From Hemicordylus capensis (Eukaryota; Chordata; Lepidosauria; Squamata; Cordylidae), in NCBI RefSeq assembly GCF_027244095.1, contig NC_069665.1:1428501-1492500 (forward strand): a DNA stretch of 64,000 nucleotides. The letters are read 5' to 3'. Position numbers and translations under genes: made by a program. Shown piece by piece: positions 33,262 through 44,200 of this stretch. Under the pieces are notes generated by a model. It saw only the letters and a list, made by a program, of their open reading frames with translations, had not been told where the DNA came from and searched no databases. Position 1 is the stretch's first letter. Each line of letters begins with the position of its first letter.

Positions 33262-33405
33262 AGGATGCGGTCTTTACCCTGAGTTGGACCTTGGGTGTGT
33301 AGCCTGGTATTGTCTCGACTGCAGGGTCTCAAGACAAGAGTCGTTCCCAGCCCTACCTGAGTTGGCCAGGGGTTGAACCTGGGGCCTTCAGCATGGAAAG
33401 CTGCT
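33262..33405 (-). repeat. tRNA-derived SINE fragment
   Basis: Antisense words of a common SINE family (cagccctacctgagttggcc, ggggttgaacctggggcc) including a box B-like ggttgaacc. Confidence 0.5.
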
Positions 33406-34112
33406 GTTCTGTTGGGAGGGAGTAGAAGGAAAGCCCCAGGGTGGTTCATATAACTGTCCTCAAAATCGCCTGCAAAGGTCCCCCAGCTTTGCTCAAGTCT
33501 TACATCATATTTATATAGTATATTTCCTTTTCAGCTGCTAACTTGTGGTTAAACTACATGTGACACCATAAAAATCTGTGATGGGTCGCTTGGTTTTTTC
33601 CTTTGAGGGAAACAGGTGGGGGGGGCGGGTCCAGTAAATCAGATTGCAGCCGCAGTGCTGGGGGAGGTGTTTTGGTGCTTGCCCTCTTCTCCTGGCTGCT
33701 TTCTCACTCATAGGGAAAAAAATTGCCAACCCTGCAGGTAGGGCAAGCAGCAGGCTGGACAGTTGCCTGGAATTGTGTGGCTTGGCCTTCAGAAGACTCA
33801 CAAAGCTAGTTCCTGGCTTGTGGGGAGAAATGGTCCAGGCAGTGAAGCAGAGCTGGTTCCTTGGCAACAAAGACTGCAAGGAGGGTGGGATCTTGAACAC
33901 AACATGGTTGCAAGGAGCCAGAGTGGAAGGGCTGCCTCCCTTCGCCTTTTCCTCAGGGAGCCCTTTTTCTGCACACCCTGAGTTCACAGGCTGCCGCCAA
34001 GCAGCTTCTGAGGTTTGGGTCACCTGTTGTGCTGCACTCCGGGGTTTCTGCCCAAGTGGGTGGGGAATGTGCTGGGTGCCCATTCATTCCTCCACTTCAT
34101 CCCTGAGGGAGA

Positions 34113-34145
<33 letters not shown>
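34113..34145. repeat. (CGT)11 microsatellite
   Basis: Eleven uninterrupted CGT units in non-coding DNA between the genes. Confidence 0.95.
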
Positions 34146-34244
34146 TTTCTTCATCTTCCTCGCTGCAGGGTAAACCACCACCAAGGAGGAAGAAAACTGC
34201 TCCAGTTGCTTTTTTTTTTTTCATTGCTACCCTGTTTCTCCTCC

Positions 34245-34410
34245 CAAGGAGCCCAGAGCACCATACATGGTTATGTTTATCCTCACATCAATCCTGTGAA
34301 GTAGGTTAGGCTGAGAGAGGAGAGAATGGCCCAGAGCTGCCGACTGGGGATTTTGAACTCGGGTCACCTGAGGCCTAGCCTTACATTCTAGCTTGTTCAC
34401 CACTATCATG
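34245..34410 (-). repeat. tRNA-type SINE fragment
   Basis: Antisense cctgtgaagtaggttaggct, aatggcccagagctgcc, ttttgaactcgggtcacc; an old SINE of the box A/B type. Confidence 0.45.
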
Positions 34411-34959
34411 GGGAATCACTTTCACTACCAGTGCCTACACACGGTCACAGAATCACCCAGCTTTTACATCCAGGAGCTTTTAAACAGGGCTATCCCAGTA
34501 CAATGATTTTGCAGAAAAACTGGTTCAGGATCTAGAATCTCACCTCTTCTTAACCACAATAATAATCTAGCTCTCATGGCTGTGAAGAGAGAAGGATGAA
34601 TGAGGTCAATGTGTCACGGGAGTCCTTCCAGAAATAAACTTCCAACTGCAGTGGTTCAGAACAGCAGCACCACCCCTCTGGCATGTCTCCAAAGACCATG
34701 AACCCAGCTCACAGTCTCAACCCCTTAATCTAGGAGGGGCTTTCGTGTCTTGCAAGGCTCCTTGCCTCTTCTGCCTGTGCTGTCCATGTTCTGGGCTTGC
34801 TGATGTGATCACTCTCAAGCTAAACAAATTTAAAGTGGGTGTGGGGACCGGGATGCATTTCCCTTGCTACTCTTTGCAAGCGTGCCACTATAAGAGGAGA
34901 GGAGTGTTTTGTGGCCCGTTTTCTGAAGAGCGATCTGTAGTGGCTCTCAGCAATCTGCT

Positions 34960-35910
34960 GGATTGTAGAGTACACCATCGAGTCCAACCCTAGATGGAAT
35001 GTTCTGCTGGAAACCTCACCCTGGAAACTTCCAGGGAGGGGAGAGCCCACCCACCCTCCAAGTTAACTAGTTCCATTGTTGAGCCACTCTAAACAATCTT
35101 CACCTGAAATTGGCCCTCCTATAACTGAAGCCCACAAGATCTAGTCTTGCCCTTGAAGCCAGCAGAGAACAAGTCTTTGTCCTCTCTATGGGACAGCCCT
35201 TCAGGGACTTGGAGAGTGCTAGCAGAATCCCGCCTCAGTTATCTTTTATGCAGGCTGCTTCCGTTTCTTCTGCCTAGCCATAGAGTGTGTGTTTTCCCAA
35301 ACTCTTGACATTCCAGTTGTCTAAATTATTATTATTATATCCTCCTCAAAGTGTACAATACACATTAATTCAGACTGGTCTGAATAACTATTTCTTCTCA
35401 TGACTTGGAAACGGTGGTTTTCTTCATACAGCCTAAAATTGCAGAAGCCTCTTTTTTTGCAGCCGCATCACATGGCTGGCTCATGTTCAGGTTGTGATTT
35501 CACTCATGAGATCCTTGTGTACCTGTCTCTCCATGCTTATGTTAATCCTCACGACAGCCCTGTGAGGTAGGTTTGGCTGAGAGAGACGTGACTGGCCCAA
35601 AGACAATTAGTGAGTTGCATGGCTGAATGGGGATGACCTCAGGCCTCGCTGGTCCTAGCCCAATACTCTAACCACTACCCCACACTGGCTCTTCACCCCA
35701 TGGAGAATAAGTCTTCGGTGTGAGGCAGCCCTTTGAAAGTGCCCCTCCCCTTAGCCTTCTCTCCTCCGGGCTAAACGTACTCAGCTCCTTCAACTGCTCC
35801 TCATAGGGTTTGGTTTCTAGACCTTCTAACCATCTTGGCTGCTCTGAGCCCGTCCCAGTTTATCAAGGTCCTCCTTAAAATGTGGTGCCCACAACTGTAT
35901 ACAGTCAGGA
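34960..35910 (-). repeat. CR1 LINE 3' region with nested SINE
   Basis: Antisense CR1 (attgtagagtacaccatcg..., agttccattgttgagccac, cataggg.ttggtttctagac, ggtgcccacaactgtataca). Interrupted near 35,400-35,700 by a Sauria-type SINE. Confidence 0.65.
35525..35693 (-). repeat. Sauria-type tRNA-derived SINE fragment
   Basis: Reverse complement reads gagccagtgtggggtagtgg..., the tRNA head with box A, then ggccagtcacgtctctctca and cctacctcacagggctg; 3' truncated. Inserted in CR1. Confidence 0.6.
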
Positions 35911-36239
35911 CTGACTACCGGCGCATTACGGGACATACAGCACCCTTCTCCCGCCCACAGCATTTCCCCCCCTGAAAACGATGGCCCCGGCATGCATGTC
36001 TTTCAGCCACCATCAGTGCAAAAGAGAGCAATCCACGTGTCCTGATCTAGTGCCACCTAAAGGGAAAGAAGTGATGTTCTTGGAGAGCCTTACTGAAGTC
36101 CTAAGAGTATCAATAGTGTACTTGGTATATCAATTACAAAACCAAAAAGAGGCGAATACGTGTCCATGTTTATGGCTTTTATTTGGGGGGTTTAAAAAAA
36201 ATATATATCTTGATTCATTTCTAAAATCGCCTAATAAGT

Positions 36240-36470
36240 GACCCCTGCTGGATGCCCAGAGGAAGGCGAAAAACCTCCAGGACCTTGGCCAATCTGCCCT
36301 GGAGGAAAATTCCTTCCCGACCCCAAAGGTGGCGGCCAGTGCTACCCTGGGCATGTCAGCAAGGACCAGACACTTCCACTCACTCACGCTCCACGGATCT
36401 GAGATCATGCTTTTGTTCTCCCAAGTTCTGCTGGGGAGTCCCATCACTCCAAGGCGCTGGTCTCCGGGCC
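36240..36470 (-). repeat. Ancient interspersed repeat, probably CR1-related 3' region
   Basis: Words such as gaaaaacctccaggaccttg and ggaaaattccttcccgaccc recur widely in reptile genomes as part of an old CR1-linked sequence; recognised from memory only. Confidence 0.4.
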
Positions 36471-37790
36471 CCTTCAGTTCACACCACCACTGAAGGCGAC
36501 AAACCGGTTGAAAGAGTCATCACAACAAGGACCTTTGACATCGTTTTCCACCTGTGAAGAGAAGATGGCAACCCCACAAAAGCTAGCCCTGTCCGGTGAC
36601 TTCACTCTCACCTGCAAAGAAGGCCCCTGAAGGCCTTCCCGTCTGGACCAGAAGCATCCTCTTGACCCTGGACAGGAGTTGAGGGCCTTTCCCTTCCACT
36701 TCCGACTTCACCACCCCTGAAGGCGATAAGCTGTTGAAAGAGTCATCACCACAGAGGAACATGTTTTGCAATCCAAAGAGAACAATACAGAAGCTGGCAT
36801 TCTCACTGGAAAATTTGGGAATTCTCATCTGTCTTGGAAGCAGTCCTTTGTGTGATGGGATCAACCCTTCCTAATTGGGTTGGTCATGGCAGCTGCTCAC
36901 GTTCGCTCTCCCCCCCTCCCCTCCTCTGCTCACCTTGCCGGTTCCAGCTGGATAGCTCTATCCTGGCTTGCCTTCTACAGTCTGGCGGGGGGTGGGGGGG
37001 AGATGGCCAATGATTGTCAAACAAATGATCACTGACACTCCTAACTGTCAACAGTAACTTGTAGGCAAAAATGGTCACCTCTTGACACACCCCTGCTGTG
37101 TGGGCATCACCTCTTCTCTCCTTCTTTAAGCGTGTGGCCTTCCCCTCGAGAAAAGGCGGCCGATCATGTTCTTGGGATCCTTTCCTGCCAATACCTAAGC
37201 AGTGATGGTCCCTCCGCAGTGAATGTCCGTATTGTTTGCACACACCTTTAGGCTTGCAGAATGATCGGTCCGCTTTCCTCTGGAAGAGTCTGGCACTCTG
37301 CAATGGCATATTCATGATTAAAAATGTTTCCTCCTGTGTTTATTGCACCTGACAAGAATAGGGTGGGGTTGGAAACAGCTTGTCGAGATTATACAACATT
37401 TGCTTCACCTCCTCATGAGCCATCTGCTGTGGTCTTCTGAGGTTCCCAACTTCTTCCCGAATGACCACTTTCTTGCCAGATGTGGGGTGGAGGCATCGTG
37501 CACAGCTGTTGGCAGGAAGGGGCCAAGGAAAACTCACCTGCCTGCCCACCGAAGCTACTTACCACCATGACGGAGCCAGTGAAGTGAGTAGTCCAGGCTC
37601 CTCTAGACCCCAGCAGCCCTTGGGGGTCAAGCATCCCCCTTTCTCTGCCTCCAGCTTCCCACAGCGTCTTGGCCAAGGAGTAGAACTGTCTCCTGCAATC
37701 ACGCGGTCAGATTCCCGCTTCAGTGGCTTCTTCTCAAGGGCATCATGGAATGTGACTCTAGGCAAGCCGGCAGCGGTGTCGCTGCTGTAG
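36421..37790 (-). other. Cluster of exon-like open frames of unknown identity
   Basis: I do not recognise a gene. Minus-strand segments with exon features: 37,559-37,765 (VTFHDALEKKPLKRESDR...), 37,340-37,549 (KKVVIREEVGNLRRPQQMAH, then EEVKQMLYNLDKLFPTPPYS), 36,884-37,315 (CKPKGVCKQYGHSLRRDHHC; GVCQEVTIFAYKLLL), 36,610-36,820 (NASFCIVLFGLQNMFLCGDD), with good donors (gcag|gtgaga near 36,611; gcag|gtgagt near 37,537) and acceptors (ttctcttcacag near 36,552; ccattgcag near 37,299). A consistent phase through all of them could not be built, and one stop overlaps an aataaa at 37,344. It may be a decayed gene, a lineage-specific gene, or chance. Confidence 0.25.
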
Positions 37791-37799
37791 GCCCGTGTT

Positions 37800-39700
37800 C
37801 ACCCCTCTCCCCGACGGCAGCCCCTCAGAGTGAGGGGAATAAGGGAGAAAATGGGGAGGGGTGCAGCTGGGGGGCCCTCGGGAGCTGCGGGGCCCGGGTT
37901 CTTTGACCCCAATGGCTCAGTTATAGCGACACCCCTGCAATCGGGGCGGGGGAGTCTCCTCCATCCGCCAGGAAGCGGCAGCTGCTCTTGGCCTCTCCAT
38001 GAGGATGTCCTCCCCTTTTCCAGACGCCGCCTCGCCCTCTGGTCTTTGTGGCTCTCGCCCCCAACTTGGGACAGACCTTGGATTCCGTCCTCGGCAGAGA
38101 TTGGGGGCGGGCGGGAATGACGGCGGCCCTAGCTCTTGAGCTTGAAGGCTGCTGGACCCGCTTCTGCCCGGGAGGCACAAGTCCCCGTCCTGCCAGTTGG
38201 CCAGCCGCAGCGGTGCCGTTTCCACAAGGCCCGGGCCAGAGCTGCTCCCGGCTCCTCTGCTGCTCTTCCCTCCAGCTTCCTGGCCACCTTGGCTGGCTGG
38301 CTCCCTCTTCTTCTGGCCGGTCTTCTCTACGGGCTGGTCCTGCCACTTCTCCTTGTCTTCTGCCACCTTTCCCCGGGCTGCTCCCCTCCTCACCGCAGCC
38401 ACCAGGACCAGCCCCGACAGCTCCGGAACCCCAGGAGTGGCTTGGAGCAGCAACCTCCTTATGGGCACCCACAAAGCATGGCTTTCTGCCACCGGTTCCA
38501 GGGTCCAGGGAGCCCTGGGCAGGTTGCCCTCCATGGGTCCCCTCGTTCCAAGGCCGTAGGGTTGCCGGCAACCCCCAGGACTGGCTCAGAGTCGCCAGAA
38601 TTGGCATCCATTTCCTGGAAACTCTTGAAAGCAATCCTGGGGGCTTTAATGGTTTGGTCTTGGGGAAAATATTGGGGGGGGGGGATAGGAAAGGAACTCT
38701 GCAGGAATATCTCTCGCTGGGGTTGGGCATCCTTCACGATGCCCCGGTGGGGCTGGGCAGGGAGTTCAGAGGAGGAAACCCTCTGGAGAACATCGGTGAC
38801 CAGGCACACAGTGGCCTTGCGCCCCTGGGCCCCCCACACCAGGTGAGCGGGGAGATCCGCCAGAGCAGCCCAAGGACATTGCCTTGCCCCCCTCCTCGGA
38901 GTCAGAAGAGTCCTCTGAGGAGCTCCTGGGTCCTCCGCCCTGCACGGACTTGCGGAGCAAATGCCTGCAAAGTCAGGCCCGGCCCCTTTGAACGCCAAGG
39001 CTAGGGAGCGCATGGGGTGTGGGGCTCAGCAGGAGGCGACAGCCCCCAGCAGTCTGCCGAGAGAGAGAGAGAGAGTCCCCAGGAGCACCCTCGCCCTGGC
39101 TCCGTTCCTGCCGAGCTCTGGCCTTGGTTCCGGCTGGCTGCCCCGTCCTGGGTCTGAGGCATCCTTGGAAGCCTTTGGAGTCGAGGGGTAGCCCAGAGCA
39201 GGCCTGGGGCTCTCTCCATCTGTCTGGGCTGGCCCCAAGAGAGATGTCCCCCTGGGTGACCTGCAGCAGCAGGCCCTCCTCCTGTGGGCCCCCCAGACCA
39301 CGGCAGCTGCCTGAGCTCAGCCTGGCCCTGTTGCCACCATCGAGGTCACTTTCCTCCTGGGTGACATTCTCCGGAAGCAGCAGAGGGGCCAACCCTGGCC
39401 TAAGGAGCACCTCTGGGCTTGGCCTGCCTGCCTTCCTCTCCTCCTGGGCGGGGGGGGGGGCATCAGGCTCCTCCAGCAACAGCGGCTTCCTCCTCCTCCT
39501 CCGCCTGGCCTCTGTCCCTCTGTGCCTGGCTATGGTGCTGGAGAACAATGGGCGCATCACAAAGGAAGACCCCGCATCATCCTGAGGTCAGAGCCAGGTA
39601 GGCAAAGGGCAGGTAGACAAAGGCTCCTGGCGGGGGGGGGGGGATGGGAGCAGACACAGGTGGTTTCTCCCTGCAGAGATTCTCCCTGCTTCCCCGTCTA
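37800..39700. other. GC-rich spacer with long uninformative open frames
   Basis: G+C-rich and low in stops on both strands. A minus-strand acidic serine stretch SSSEDSSDSEEGG lies near 38,885-38,925. No recognisable protein, start or splicing pattern; open frames are expected by composition. Confidence 0.5.
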
Positions 39701-39709
39701 GAAGAGGGT

Positions 39710-39825
39710 TTCCCACCCTGTGGCACTCCAGAAGTTGCTGAACTGCAGTTCCTATTGTCCACAGCTACAAATTATTGTGGCTGGGGATTATGGGAGTTGT
39801 AGTTCAGCAACATGGGGAGCGCCAC
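39710..39825. mobile_element. Foldback MITE (ACTACAACTCCCA family)
   Basis: tgctgaactgcagttcct and its partner tgggagttgtagttcagca flank a short palindrome. Boundaries approximate. Confidence 0.6.
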
Positions 39826-40445
39826 AATTTGCAAAAATTGTGTTTCCACCCCCACAGGGGCATAGCAAGGTTGGAGTGGGCCCAGAGACAAGATTTTAAA
39901 ATGCCTTCACCACCCCCACCCCCCGCACTGAAGCTCAGCTCATGAAGTAAAGAAATCTTAAATGAGCCTGAATAGGTTTTGTAAATTGTGGACAATGCAA
40001 GTCGCTTGACATGCTGTTCTGGTAGCTCCAGGTCTGAACACTCACATCAGTTTCGGAGGATGAATACAACTGAAGGAAGCCTGGGCGGCTGGGGGAGTCA
40101 GTCATGTGACTTGCCTCTGCCCCCCCCCGGCAGTGGACCCCCAGACAACTGTCTCGCCTTGCCCTATTCTAGTTATGCCCCTGCAGCCCCAATACAGATA
40201 GCACCAGGCCATCTCCTATGCACAGGTGATGTTACAATGGCAGCCTCTCGAATGCCAAGTGAGCAAGGGGTGGCTACCCTGCTTTTGTGAGCCATCCTAA
40301 GCAGTGTGCCCCTGGACGAGTGGGACATATTTTAAATAAGTAAATGGTGGCATTTGAGGTGGTGGTAGATTGTGACCCTGCTCTGTTTGCAGTGCAATGT
40401 TCTTTACCATATCAAGCTAATTACATGGGCAAGCTTGCTTCCAAG

Positions 40446-40535
40446 ATGACTATGGGGAGACATGATAGAGGTCTATAAAATCATGCATGGTGTGGAGAGA
40501 GTGGAAAGAGAGAAATTCTTCTCCCTTCTCATGTG
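40446..40535 (+). repeat. CR1 LINE scrap
   Basis: tggggagacatgatagaggt and ctataaaatcatgcatgg are CR1 ORF2 words in sense orientation. Confidence 0.65.
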
Positions 40536-40555
40536 ACCCTTAAAGGTCCCTAGGC

Positions 40556-40681
40556 CAGAGGTGTTCAAAGCTGGGTTCCCAGGCATTAGACTACAACTCC
40601 CATCATCCCCAGCTACAATGGCCAAAGGCATTGTGGGGGGTTGTAGTCCAACATTTGGGGGCCCAAGGTTGAGAACTCCTG
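40556..40681. mobile_element. Foldback MITE upstream of CFAP20
   Basis: Ends cagaggtgttcaaagctggg and cccaaggttgagaactcctg; inner arms gactacaactcccatcatcc and ggttgtagtcca. Confidence 0.7.
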
Positions 40682-40711
40682 CTAGAACAGGTAGTAAACA
40701 AATCCTTTAGC

Positions 40712-40822
40712 CCGAGGTCCCCCACTGCGGCCCTCCAGCTGCTTTTGGACTACAGCTCCCATCATCCCTTGCTTTTCGTCAGTGTAGCTGGGGATGATGG
40801 GAATTGCAGTCCAACACCTCAA
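40712..40822. mobile_element. Foldback MITE at the CFAP20 promoter edge
   Basis: Arms ttggactacagctcccatca (40,745) and tgatgggaattgcagtccaa (40,794); abuts the CpG island. Confidence 0.65.
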
Positions 40823-40905
40823 GCCAGTACCGGAACCTCGGGAGCGCTTCTGAGCAAGCGCAAAACACCCCGGGCAAAGGCGCCGGCTCGGCCACGCCTC
40901 CTCCA

Positions 40906-40919
40906 GTTGCCTAGGCAGC
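40906..40919 (+). promoter_or_regulatory. RFX X-box
   Basis: GTTGCC TA GGCAGC: two inverted half-sites with a 2-nt spacer, one base off a perfect GTTGCC/GGCAAC pair. RFX factors drive many ciliary genes through such sites close to the start. It lies 275 bp before the CFAP20 ATG. Confidence 0.7.
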
Positions 40920-41005
40920 ACGCACGCGCCGCGACAACACACGGAAGGCGGCGAACGTAGCAACGAGTCCCGTCCGGAAAGTAGTCCGTCCCTTAGCGAC
41001 GGAGC

Positions 41006-41014
41006 GGGCGGGGC
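41006..41014 (+). promoter_or_regulatory. GC box (Sp/KLF type)
   Basis: GGGCGGGGC, 180 bp before the ATG inside the CpG island. Confidence 0.5.
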
Positions 41015-41193
41015 TTCCGCCGCGCGGCCTACGGCCTGCGCTTCCCCTTCGGCGCGGCGGAGTGGTCCCTGCGTCCGCCGTGACGGAGGATGCTCGACGC
41101 CGTGTGTCCTTCCGCGACAGGGGGTGCGAGGCGCGCTGAGGACGAGGGAGCCGGAGCGCAGCAGCCGCCCAGCAGCCCGCCTGGCCCGGCGGG

Positions 41194-41277
41194 ATGTTCA
41201 AGAACACCTTCCAGAGCGGCTTCCTGTCCGTCCTGTACAGCATCGGCAGCAAGCCCCTCCAGATCTGGGACAAGAAG
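41194..41277 (+). CDS. CFAP20: CFAP20 coding exon 1
   Basis: 84 bp, 28 residues, [10 protein letters not shown] to LQIWDKK, phase 0. Donor AAG|gtgagg. Lies in the CpG island. ATG context ccggcgggATGt is acceptable (G at -3). Confidence 0.97.
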
Positions 41278-44200
41278 GTGAGGGCGCCCCCCGCCCGCCA
41301 CGGTGGACTACAACTCCCACCATCCCCACTGCAGCAGCGGGGGATTGTGGGAGCTGTAGTCCACGCGGGCCCCCTCTGGGGAGCCCCGCCATAGGAGGGG
41401 GCGCTGCTGGGCAGCCTGCCTGGTATGGAGAGAGAAGCCCCTGGTCCCCTCGTTTCCTGGGTTCTGTCTCCGCTGGCAAGGCCCCGTCGCGGGCCTGCTG
41501 CTGCTGCTGGGCACTTTCCCTGGGCTTGCCCGGCTGTCACCACTCGGCTCCCTCCCCGGGAATCACGTCTCCACGTGTCCCGACTCGCTCGAGGGCTCCT
41601 GCAGGCAGAGGGGTGCCTGCCCCGGGTGGCCCGCCTTGAGCTGTCACCGAGGAGGCCTTGCGCAGACTGGCAGCGGCTTCTCCCGGGTTTCAGGCAGGAG
41701 AGGAGAGCCGGTCTTGTGGTAGCAAGCACGACTTGTTCCCTAAGCTAAGCAGGGTCTGCCCTGGTTGCATTTGAATGGGAGACCAAAAGTGTGAGCACGA
41801 GAAGAGATTCCCCTGAGGCTTTGGAGCCGCTCTGGGAAGAGCAGAAGGTTCCCAGTTCCCTCCTTGGCAGCATCTCCAAGATAGGGCTGAGAGAGACTCC
41901 TGCCTGCAGCCTTGGAGAAGCCACTGCCAGTCTGGGTAGACAACACTGAGCTGGATGGACTAAGGGTCTGACTCAGTATATGGCAGCTTCCTATGTTGCT
42001 ATGAGTCTCTCCCAGCCCTACCTGGGGATGCTGATGCTGCCACCCAGGGTTGGACCTGGGCCCTTCTTCTGCATGCGGTCGGGGTGGGGGTGGGGGTGGG
42101 GCTTCTACTGCCGAGCTCTTTCCCCATCCCTGATCGCATAGTACATCGGAAGCTGCCATCTACCAAGTCAGAGCCTTGGTTCATCTAGCCGCCATCTGGC
42201 AGTGGCTTCTCCAGGGCTTTAGACAGGAATCCCTCTCAGTTCCACTTGGATAGCTGCCTGGGGATTTATTTATTTGATTATTTATTTATCCTATTTTTAT
42301 ACCGTCTGATATGTACATCTCTAGGTGGTGTACAAAATTTAAAATATGTAAAAGTCATATTAAACAGATTAAAATACAACAAGAACAATAGCATAAAACA
42401 GTTATTAAAACAATTAAAATGGTTAAAATTAAAACAAACAGAGGAGGAGATGCTCTTATTTCTGCAGGGAGCCTATTCCAAAGCCCTGGGATTGAACCGG
42501 GGCCCTTCTGCAGGCCAAGCAGATGCTCTGCCACTGAGCTAAAGCCCCATCCCCGAAGGAGAATGCCCGCCCCCTTCTGCTGGGCAGTGTCCAGTGTTGA
42601 GCTGGTGGGGTCCAGGTGTCAGCAGTATGTAAGTGGAGGGGGGGTGGGGGGCGCTTGGAAATTAACCCTTGGTCCGAGAATTGGTGGTTACCCGGGTGTC
42701 CCTGTTTTCATCTGCAGAATGCTGGAGGGGACTTAGCCATGCCTGGAAGCCAGGAAGGAGGAAAGGGGGAGCGTTTTGAGGGTTTGTTATCAGCAGAGGG
42801 GCTTGTGTGGCTGCTTTACGCCATTCAGGATTCTTCCAGCTCCAAAGCTGCTCCCTGTAAATATGGGTGGCATCAACTGGCCAGCCCATTCTAGGCCCTC
42901 CCCCATTGCCCCCCCCCTTCCAGAGTGTCTGTCAGAGTCAGCTTTGAGAGCCTAGCGGGCAGAGCTGTTGCTCAGCAGGAGCGGCCAGGAAAGAGCTGGC
43001 AGGGGGTGGATGGGGGAAGAGCATCTCCTCCACACTGGCTGTGCTGAAACTAGAAGCACCAACCAGAAGAAGAGGCCGCTCCAACCTCACTGTTGTGCTT
43101 CCTCCCTCGTGGTGTGGAAGCTGCAGAGGGAAGAGCCTGCGGCCTCTGGGTGTTGTGTCTGAGTCTCCAGCCCCAGCCCTGTCTGGGTGATGAGGCCACT
43201 TTTTGCAGCATCACTCTGAATGCACACACCGTTCTCAGCCAGCTTTGGAGCTTCGCTCTGTTGATCTGCCTCCGTGAGATGAATGTTGCCCTTGAGGACT
43301 GGTTTGGAACTGGGAGGCAGCAGTGAGCCGCAGCCTGTGCTGTGCTAATGTCGTGCCGGGCCAAGGTGAGACTGCCTTGTGCCGCCCTGTCTGGTGGCCG
43401 ATGGCGTTGAGCCTCTGTACTCAACCACTGGACACCCGCCTGTGTCACTCTCATGCCTCGTTCTCCAGGGCATACTTTGCAACAGAGCCTGATGCTGCTG
43501 TTGGTCTTGTCATTTTGTCCTGCTTAAGTTGAGTACTTCTTGCACAAGCGGAGCCTTACCTTATGGCTGCCTAATCGGACGTCTGTGGTCTCCTTTAGCC
43601 TTAAAATGGGACGGATTCAGTCATGCGTCATCTGCAAAAACAGACAAACAAACATTGCCTTAAAAACTGCCAGGATAGTGAGATTTATGATCTGGAATAT
43701 ACAGCTCTGTGGTAAGGCACTTTTCTCAGTCTTGTAAACAGAAATAAGAACAGCCCTGCTGGATCAGGCCCAAGGCCCATCTAGTCCAGCATCCTGTTCC
43801 GCACAGTGGCTCACTAGATGCTGCTGGAAGCCTACAGACAGGAGTTGAGGGCAGGCCCTCTCTCCTGCTGTTACTCCCCTGCAACTGGTACTCAGAGGCA
43901 TCCTGCCTTTGAGGCTAGAGGTGGCCTATAGTCCTCCAACTAATAGCCATTGATAGATCTCTTCTCCATGTTATCCAAACCCCTCTTAAAGCGATCCAGG
44001 TTGTTGACTGTCACCACATCTTGTGGCAGAGAATTCCACAAGTTGATGATGCATTGTGTGAAAAAATACCTCCGTTTGCTGGTCCTAAATTTCCTGGCAA
44101 TCAATTTCATGGGATGAAATTGATGAAATGACATGAAACTGTTCAAACGGCTGCCGAGGGGGTGAGATGGACAGGCACAGATAGCTCTCACTTCCAAAAC

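Larger units (their letters stand above)
40840..41290 (+). promoter_or_regulatory. CFAP20: CFAP20 CpG-island promoter and 5'UTR
   Basis: About 450 bp very rich in G+C with dense CpG (for example cgcgccgcgacaac, gcggcgaacg, ccgccgcgcgg), ending at the start codon region. No TATA box. Contains an X-box at 40,906 and a GC box at 41,006. The transcription start is probably within about 41,000-41,150 but cannot be fixed from sequence. Confidence 0.8.

Noticed and set aside
37917-39560. Long open frames on both strands, one with an acidic serine tract resembling nucleolar proteins
   Set aside because: The region is very GC-rich, frames are open on both strands, and no start, splice pattern or domain could be supported.
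42488-42556. tRNA gene on the minus strand
   Set aside because: Box A and B are clear, but it continues into a SINE body and lacks a convincing acceptor stem; it is the head of a tRNA-derived SINE.
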